Source of the DNA: CAZNKU01 sp045654805
Lineage (GTDB): Bacteria; Bacillota; Clostridia; Monoglobales; Firm-18
Assembly: GCA_045654805.1 (NCBI GenBank)
Contig: JAZOOD010000036.1
Span: forward strand, 1 to 15,235
Length of the DNA: 15,235 nt
Direction of reading: 5' to 3'
Part shown: one piece after another, positions 6,508 to 13,700 of the stretch
Layout of the letters: each line of letters opens with the position of its first letter
How positions within the stretch are numbered: position 1 is the stretch's first letter
Made by a program: the position numbers and the translations under genes
Notes under the pieces: model-generated
Seen by the model: the letters and a program-made list of their open reading frames with translations, nothing else
Databases searched by the model: none
Told to the model about the DNA's origin: nothing

Positions 6508-6575
6508 ACTATATATTCGCCGTTGTATTCCAAAATTCCTTTTAATTTTTAGAAATTATTGCAAATTTTACTTTT
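6508..6575 (-). pseudogene. Scar of Rhs-core coding sequence (copy 2), upstream of the orphan cassette
   Basis: On the minus strand this stretch reads (stop) KLKGILEYNGE, matching KLKGVLDYDGE at residues about 1555-1568 of the intact Rhs protein. The matching DNA is 10351-10420. It is broken by a stop codon and small deletions. In the intact protein this region lies about 300 residues upstream of the point where orphan homology begins (VASFTEE), so the orphan was joined to it by an internal deletion. An in-frame TAG at 6509-6511 blocks any translation from the scar into the orphan. Confidence 0.75.
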
Positions 6576-6585
6576 AAAAGAAAAA

Positions 6586-6609
6586 GGAGGAGGGGAAACC
6601 CCATCCTCC
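6586..6609 (-). terminator. Rho-independent terminator after toxin/immunity cassette 1
   Basis: Same hairpin as 4174-4197: GGAGGAGGGG, AAA loop, CCCC and TCCTCC with a bulged A. On the minus strand TTTTTCTTTTAAAAG follows, a strong U-tract. It closes the transcript of the Rhs gene and the RCC1 lipoprotein gene and insulates the orphan cassette from it, which helps keep the orphan silent. Confidence 0.88.
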
Positions 6610-6624
6610 AAAGTGATTAGTTGG

Positions 6625-6731
6625 TTAACACAACAGAACCGTCCCCTTGTGTTAAGAACCGTCCCCCTGTGTTAGAACCGTCCCCCTGTGTTGGAAGTGA
6701 GATGACACAATAGAACCGTCCCCTTGTGTTG
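6625..6731. repeat. Cluster of four REP repeats
   Basis: Copy 1 (6625-6655) has perfect 9-bp arms TTAACACAA and TTGTGTTAA around the centre CAGAACCGTCCCC. Copies 2 (6655-6673) and 3 (6674-6692) are head-to-tail half-units carrying AGAACCGTCCCC and the right arm only. Copy 4 (6705-6730) has both arms again (ACACAA and TTGTGT). It abuts the stop of the RCC1 gene. Spacing is irregular and there are no unique spacers of constant length, so this is not a CRISPR array. Confidence 0.9.
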
Positions 6732-7739
6732 TTAATGCCATTCAATTAATTTAATCTTATTACTGCCATTAATTAGAAAAATTCCACTATTTCCCATGTG
6801 TGCCATTTCATCTGCCTTTAATTTTTTTATTTTAACAGGTTCAAATTCACTATAAATTTCTTTGCGTCTAGATTTCTTATACGACGCTCCCCAAAAGTAC
6901 AAGCAATTGTTTTCATCCACTGCTATCATTGTTAATTTGTTGGCAGAGATTGTCTTTATACTTTGTAAATCTAATTGTTGAGGGATGGATGTGTTCTTTC
7001 CAAATAAATCCCCAATTCCTAATATTGCCGATGGTTCTCCAAAAGAATAAACATTGCCTTCGTTGCTAATAATAGCGGAATAATTTTCCCCTGCTAATAT
7101 GAACGTCGACTTTATGCCAAGGTCAACACAAATAGAAATATCGTCATTCAAAATGTCAGTATTTCCCAATTCTCCATTTTTATTATTTCCGCTTGCCAAA
7201 ACATTCCCTTTTTCATCCAACACAAGTAAATGATAAGTTCCACAAGATATATCAGATATTGGTTCTTTAAAATTAGACTTCATCGGATAGTATATTGTTT
7301 TGTGCGGTTGAATAGCCAACTGTCCACATGAGTTATCTCCCCATGACCAAACAACACCATTTTCATCTAGCGCAACAGAAAAATTTTTACCGGCAGAAAC
7401 CGAAACAATATTTTTTAATCCCGCAACTTGTTGAAAATCACCATTTTTTGATGCTTCACCTATTCCTAATTGACCTTTATCATTTTCACCTTTCACCCAC
7501 ACAGTTCCATCTTTTTTTAGTGCAATAACATGATTATATCCGCTTGCGATTTCAACAATATTATTGATTTTTTCTTTGGTTAGAGTATTTTTATCATCAC
7601 TTAAAACATACACGTTTCCAGTTTCACTAATAAAAAAATCTTCGTTTTTTATACCCTGTGAAATTTTCACAATGTTTTCTTCACATAATATTGATTTTTC
7701 ACTATGTGAACAAGCGCTCAACATAAATATAATAAGCAA
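6732..7739 (-). CDS. RCC1-repeat beta-propeller lipoprotein, candidate immunity protein of cassette 1 (5' frameshift)
   Basis: Six RCC1-type repeats can be seen, each about 50 residues with the pattern I-x-x-(I/V)-(S/A)-x-G-x-x-x-x-x-A-L-x-x-x-G-x-V-x-x-W-G-x-N-x-x-G-Q-L-G. Clear examples are IVEIASGYNHVIALKKDGTV, SVSAGKNFSVALDENGVVWS and DISCGTYHLLVLDEKGNVLA. They should form a single seven- or six-bladed propeller, a protein-binding platform. The frame opens with TTG at 7739 and no Shine-Dalgarno. A good AGGAG lies 8 nt before an ATG at 7762 in another frame. With one extra T in the run at 7743-7751, that ATG would give MRYNFFFILLIIFMLSAC, a textbook lipoprotein signal with lipobox LSAC. 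The gene lies 36 nt downstream of the Rhs toxin, the position of an immunity gene. A surface lipoprotein would guard outside the membrane. No RCC1 immunity family is known to me. Confidence 0.85.
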   Translation of the reverse strand: MLIIFMLSACSHSEKSILCEENIVKISQGIKNEDFFISETGNVYVLSDDKNTLTKEKINNIVEIASGYNHVIALKKDGTVWVKGENDKGQLGIGEASKNGDFQQVAGLKNIVSVSAGKNFSVALDENGVVWSWGDNSCGQLAIQPHKTIYYPMKSNFKEPISDISCGTYHLLVLDEKGNVLASGNNKNGELGNTDILNDDISICVDLGIKSTFILAGENYSAIISNEGNVYSFGEPSAILGIGDLFGKNTSIPQQLDLQSIKTISANKLTMIAVDENNCLYFWGASYKKSRRKEIYSEFEPVKIKKLKADEMAHMGNSGIFLINGSNKIKLIEWH

Positions 7740-7742
7740 TAT

Positions 7743-7751
7743 AAAAAAAAA
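7743..7751 (-). other. Homopolymer T9 tract breaking the lipoprotein signal peptide
   Basis: On the minus strand, nine consecutive T follow ATGAGATATAA. With nine T the ATG frame stops after 14 codons; with ten T it joins the RCC1 frame and completes a lipoprotein signal peptide. The start signals (AGGAG, ATG) fit only the ten-T reading. Possible explanations are a phase-variable contingency tract, transcriptional slippage restoring some in-frame mRNA, a recent inactivating mutation, or an assembly error. Confidence 0.8.
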
Positions 7752-7798
7752 TTATATCTCATATACTTGACTCCTTCTATTCTAAACAAGACCACTAC

Positions 7799-10700
7799 TT
7801 ATTTTTGGGAAATTAATTTATTATTTTTATCTTTAATAATGATGTTTCCATTGCTGTCCTTTGAATATCTAAGCATCCCCACCGCGTCTCTTTTGGTGGT
7901 TATATTAAAAGAACCATGAATATCATAAATAGTAGTCGTTTCATTTGAAGCGTACTTTTTAAAACTCTTTTGATTCCAATGTAATCTATCTTTTCCAAAC
8001 GAATACGTTATCGTTCCATCCCAGGCAATTGTACTATCAAAGTTGTTGTTTTTTACAAACTGTGTTGCAATATTATTAGACACATCTAAATGTCCAGCAT
8101 TGCAACTACTTATATTTAATTCTTTTCCTGTTTTGGAACTCAAATTAGATACATCATATGTGCTAATTTTATCTCCAGAAAAATATATCGCATTTGGATT
8201 ACCATGAGCAATAATAACAACTCCATCAATTGTAACAGGATTACCATTTATATCTTCAGTTCCAATCCATTCCCATTGGTTTTTAAATTCTTCCTCATTT
8301 TTAGCTTCTAAAAGATAAACAGGCGTTTTGAATTTTTTCTCTAGTTTCTTTTGCTCATCTTTTGCTTGATTTATCATAAATGGTTCACTGGGATCATATA
8401 TGACATAACTATCCAAACCCAACGGGTCAATTCTATTAATAGGATCATTACTACAATAAGCATACCAATTTATTCCGTCCTGAATTGGGTCTTCCGAAAT
8501 GAATCTTGCAATGCTTGGGTCATAGAAACGATTACGTAGGTAGTACATTCCTGAATGTGAATCGTAGTAATAGTTTGCGTATGTATATGCAGTTATATTC
8601 TGCGGATTTTCCACATTACCGTAGGCATCATATTCCGCATCATCAACTACGTTTCCATTACGTACTATAGTTACCGTATCACCATGTCCGTTTTTAAGCA
8701 GATAACTTGTTCCATCTGTATCGGTTTGTGCAAATACACCGTCTGCGCCAAGGTAATATTTAACTGTTACGGTTGTTCCCGTAATGTCAGTATCGCCCTC
8801 GTGGTCGTTATCGTTATCATCGTCGTCATCATCTTCATTTCCGCCTTGTTGTATATTAATAACCCCTATATATGTTTCAGTATCAGCATCTGTTCCGATA
8901 ATGTAACCGTAACTGCTTACACCTGAATTTTGCGGAAGTGTGAATGTAAAGTTGAATTTACCTTTTGTTGTACTTACAGTCTGGTCTATGTAAGCAATAT
9001 TATTTTCGTTTACATTATTAACATCTGTACTTACAACCAAGCTTACCTGATTTTTGCTGTTTGCATCGGAAATCTGTCCTGAAATCTTAACATTGTTTCC
9101 GTCAACAGTTTGTGTGCAAGTAACTGTTCTTGCAGGTGTTGTTGGTTCTTCATCATCAGTTTGTCCTTCTGATATAGTACCAATGTATGAATCTACATCA
9201 GCATCAGTGCCGATAATGTAACCATAATTTACATCTGCAGGATTTTGCGGAAGAGTGAAATTAAAGTTAAAGTTTCCGCCTGTTGTACTTGTTTTTTGGT
9301 CTATGTGAACGATATTGTTTTCGTTTACATTGTTAACATCTGTACTTACAACCAAAGCTACCTGATTTTTAGTATTTGCATCAGGAATTTGTCCTGAAAT
9401 CTGTACGTTATTACCGTTAATAGTTTCTGTACATGTAATTCCATTTACAGGCAAACTATATGTTTCAACAACAGGTTGTTCTTCTGTAAAGGATGCAACC
9501 TTTACAGGCTCGACATCACTATGTTTTACGGTTACTGTTTTTGTTTGTACACCGTCTGCAGTTGTTGTAACGTCTTTTATTATATATCCTCTGTCCCAAT
9601 AATACTTTTTAACGCTTATTAAGTCTCCGTCATACGTATAGGTTGAAACTGTTGAAAGTTCGTTATTACCATTATATGTATATTTGTATTCATATATTTC
9701 AGCAGTATCGTCGGATATATAGTGTGTTGCATATATACTTTCCAAACGGTTAAATGCATCAAAGCCGTATGTGTAATCTTCAATTACAACAGAGTCAAGA
9801 ATTACTGTCTTACCTACCATATTACCGTTATTGTCGTAGGAATAAGAAGTAGTCTTTGTATACGGTGTATCGCCTGTTGCTGTTTCCGTTTCAGTTAGTA
9901 ACTGGTTAGCATTGTTGTATGTATAACTTGTATTAATTGTGGAAGTATCACTATATACCTCTTTGCTTGTCATGTTGTTATTGGCATCATAAGTATAGAC
10001 AGTTTCTTTTCCATTAGCCCAATCATCTTCACTAATCAGGCGTTTATTATAGTCATAATAATAAAATTTGCCAATTGTATTGCCATTTTCAAAACCCCAT
10101 ACTTCTGATGTAAGACCAACATCACATGAATAATATGTATATTGGTTTATTACAGTACCGTCTTCCGATTTTGAATCCATATATGAAATATTGCCCATAG
10201 GGTCATAATAATATCTTGTTGTACCCTGATTTGGATGCGTAACTGTTGACAGTCTGTTTAGAGTATTATACGTATATGTTGCCAGTGTGGTTTCTTCATT
10301 TGAAACTGATGCAACATTTCCCATTAAATCATGAGTATATATTACATTTTCGCCGTCGTAATCCAAAACTCCTTTTAATTTTTTGGAATTATCGTAAGAA
10401 TATGAAATTTTACTTTCATCAGGATTTTGAATTTCTGTTAACGACTTATATTCATTATACACATATTCTGTTGTACCTGTCAAGTCCGTCATTGTAAGTA
10501 CGTTGCCTAAATTATCATATGTATAGGTTATGAATTCAGTTTCGCTTGCACGTGTATCAAGCACTCTGTCCATCATATCATATGTATATGTTGTAACAAC
10601 GCCTTTGCGGTCCTTTGATGCAATCATATTATTATGACTGTCATACGCATAATATTCCGCTTTGCCAAGCTGATTTGTTTCGCTTAGTACACGGTTTAGT

Positions 10701-13700
10701 GTATCGAATGTGTAGGTTACTGATGTCCCTGCAACATTATTTGCAGTATTAACCCCTGTAGTAACCTTTATTGTGTTACCTTTATTGTCATATTCATATA
10801 CAACGGAATTTCCATATTTATCAGTTGTACTTACCAGCTGATTTCTGTTGTTGTATGTATATGTACTGTTTTCCGTTCCTGTAACCTTGGTAAGGTTATT
10901 TCTGTTATCATATTCATAGGTTGTATAAATTGGGTCATTGTAGTCATTTTCTCTGTATTCTTCTGTAAGTCTTCCGTACACATCATATTTTTCCTGATGT
11001 TCCACATTGGTAGATTTATTATATATGATGTAGTTAACGCTCATATCCCCCTCATTATATACAGCGTTTTCATCATACAGTATGTTGTATTCTCCGTCCG
11101 TAGGATTATCTGTTTTTATAATCCTTACAACTCTTCCGTAGCCGTCGTAATAGTAATAGGTGTACAGACCATCTGAATTGTATGAATATGATACATTGCC
11201 GTTTTTATATCCATAGGTTACTGTATTTATCAGGTTTTTGCCGTCCGCACTTTCACCTGTATGGATACATCTGCCCAATTCATCATAATATTCTACTGTG
11301 TAATATTCACCGTTATATGATGTTACCAACTTGTTTTCATCACCGAATGTATACGTATATTCAACAAATGTATTGTCAGGGTAAACTACCTTTGTCAAGA
11401 CACCGTTGTTGTTATATGTATATGATGTTGAATATTCAGTATCACCAATATAGTTGTATTCTTTTGCCAACTGTCCCAGGTTTGTATATTCATAATATAC
11501 TGTCTGGTTTTGTACCGTCATTCCGCTAAAGTCGGCTTTGTTTGTTGTATTATAGGTGGTGGAGGAAGCAACATAGGCATTGTTATTATTTGCTTCGTTT
11601 CCGTATATATACGTTATTCTGCCTGTTTCTTCTGTAACATCATTTTTGGTTGTGTAGGAAACTGTTTCTACAACATTACCCGGGTACACTGTATCATATC
11701 TATATTCTATGGTATCTACAGAATCTCCATAATCAGTACTTGCTGATACAATTTTTTTGTTATCTGCAGAACGTGTGTTTGTAGTAACAATAGGTGAATC
11801 TGTATTACTGTATGCTGTAACTTTAACAGGATACAGATATGTAAGATTTGCTATGTTATCATCTGTACTTGTAAGGTATTCGTATGTTGTTACGTTACCC
11901 ATTGTGTCGGTGTATGTAAGCGGTGCACTATAGCCGTTTACATATGTCCAGCTTTCTGTACCCTTATCTATAAGTTCACCTTCATAGTAGGTCTGATGTT
12001 GTGAGGTTTCTAACTGGTCATTATCGTTATATGTATTAACTATTCTGTTCCTTAAATGTGTAGTTTTATCAAGTGATATCATTTCACAGCCAATATATAT
12101 TGCATTATTTCCAATTAATATTTTATCATCATAACGATAGTCCATCAATCTATATGAATGTACATAAAAATTATCTGAAAAATAATATATACGCTGTGAA
12201 CCGTCGGAAAGTTTTTCACCTACCATATATACGTTTCCATCAGTTCCCATAAAAGATGTGCTGGTAAATGTAACATCAGACGGATATGCTTTTATTGAAC
12301 TTAATGTATCATATAAAGTATCATATACATATATTCCGCTTGAATTTAATAAGTACATAGTGTTGTTTTTGTAAAAACCCTTTGTGTATGTTCCGTTAAA
12401 GGTTCTGTCTGAAACAAGTTCAGTAGTTCCGTAATAAAAAGAATATACATATAGTTTATTACCGTACATAAAATATACTTTGTCAGTTCCATCATTACAC
12501 AGATGCTGTCCAAATGCAGTATCGTCATACCAATGTCCATTTGTTACATCATAATAAGTTATTGTGTTGTTGGAGTATCTGTATATATAGTCTCCTGCTG
12601 CATAGTATTCTGTTGACGTTCCAGCTGTAGAATTTCCGTCAGTCCATGTTTTTTCAACAATATCATATACTTTAACTTTTGTATTATTTGGGCTAACAGA
12701 TGTATCTTTTAAGAAAATAATGATTTTATTGCCCGATGTTTTTACATTCAGGTAGTATAAATGAGCGTTGTTGGCTACTGTGTAACCGAGATTGTGTATG
12801 GATTCCAGTTTGGTATCACTTTGTTCATCATTTTTATATATAATTAAAGCATTATCACTTATTAAAATCCTATATATTGCACCATCAATGATTACACTAC
12901 CATCATAATTTCCCGGAGAGGAAATAAATGTGCTTGAACTTTCTGCACTATCATATACATCTTCTCTTAAAAGATTTTTTTGATAGAATGTATATATGGT
13001 TGTAGTCAGAGAATCGTCATCAACTCTTTTATGCTCAATTGTCTGGTAGTTCTCTGTACTTCCTCCCAAAACCTCAACCGGATAATTGATTGGGTAACCG
13101 GAAATATCTACGTTGTATTCATACATTGTGCTGTTACCGTCACTATCCGTTATGTTGGATACCTTATATACTTCATACCAATTTAAACTGCGCGCATTTG
13201 CAGAAGTATCTAAGCTTCTTCTTGCATATAGGTATTCGTAGTCAGTGTATCCTCCTGTAGGATAGTTTACCTTAGTGAGCAATACATTTGTACCGTTTAC
13301 CCTGTAGTTATCGTTTTGATAAACATATGAATGTGACAGTTGTTTGTCATACTCAAAAGTTGTTGTAAGGTTTTCACCGTCTGTAATACTTTCGAGAATA
13401 TACATATTATTGTTTTCGTTAATGTTTTTCAAATCCAATGTAGCATATACTGTATCATCTACACTTACTTTTATATTATCAATTTCTATGCCCATGTTTC
13501 CTTCAGTTACAGCATAATCAATATTTATTTCTTTGCCAGTACTGTCTGTTATCTTATTGAGGGTGTGTAAATTGATATTGTATCCTACAGGAGGATTATT
13601 TTTTGTGTATCCGGCATTTATATCCTGAAGAGACATTCGATAATAATTCAAATCTGTATATCCATATGTGATTACATTTCCGAATCTATCTTCGGATTTA

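Noticed and set aside
6442..6508. TTG at 6442 as a true translation start for the orphan cassette
   Set aside because: The same TTG is an ordinary Leu codon inside the expressed Rhs gene. No Shine-Dalgarno precedes it, the reading frame continues upstream with homologous codons, and a secreted protein starting there would have no signal peptide.
6625..6731. Tandem short repeats resembling a CRISPR array
   Set aside because: The units overlap or abut, spacing is irregular, and there are no spacers of constant length. The repeat also occurs singly next to the RAYT gene, so it is a REP family.
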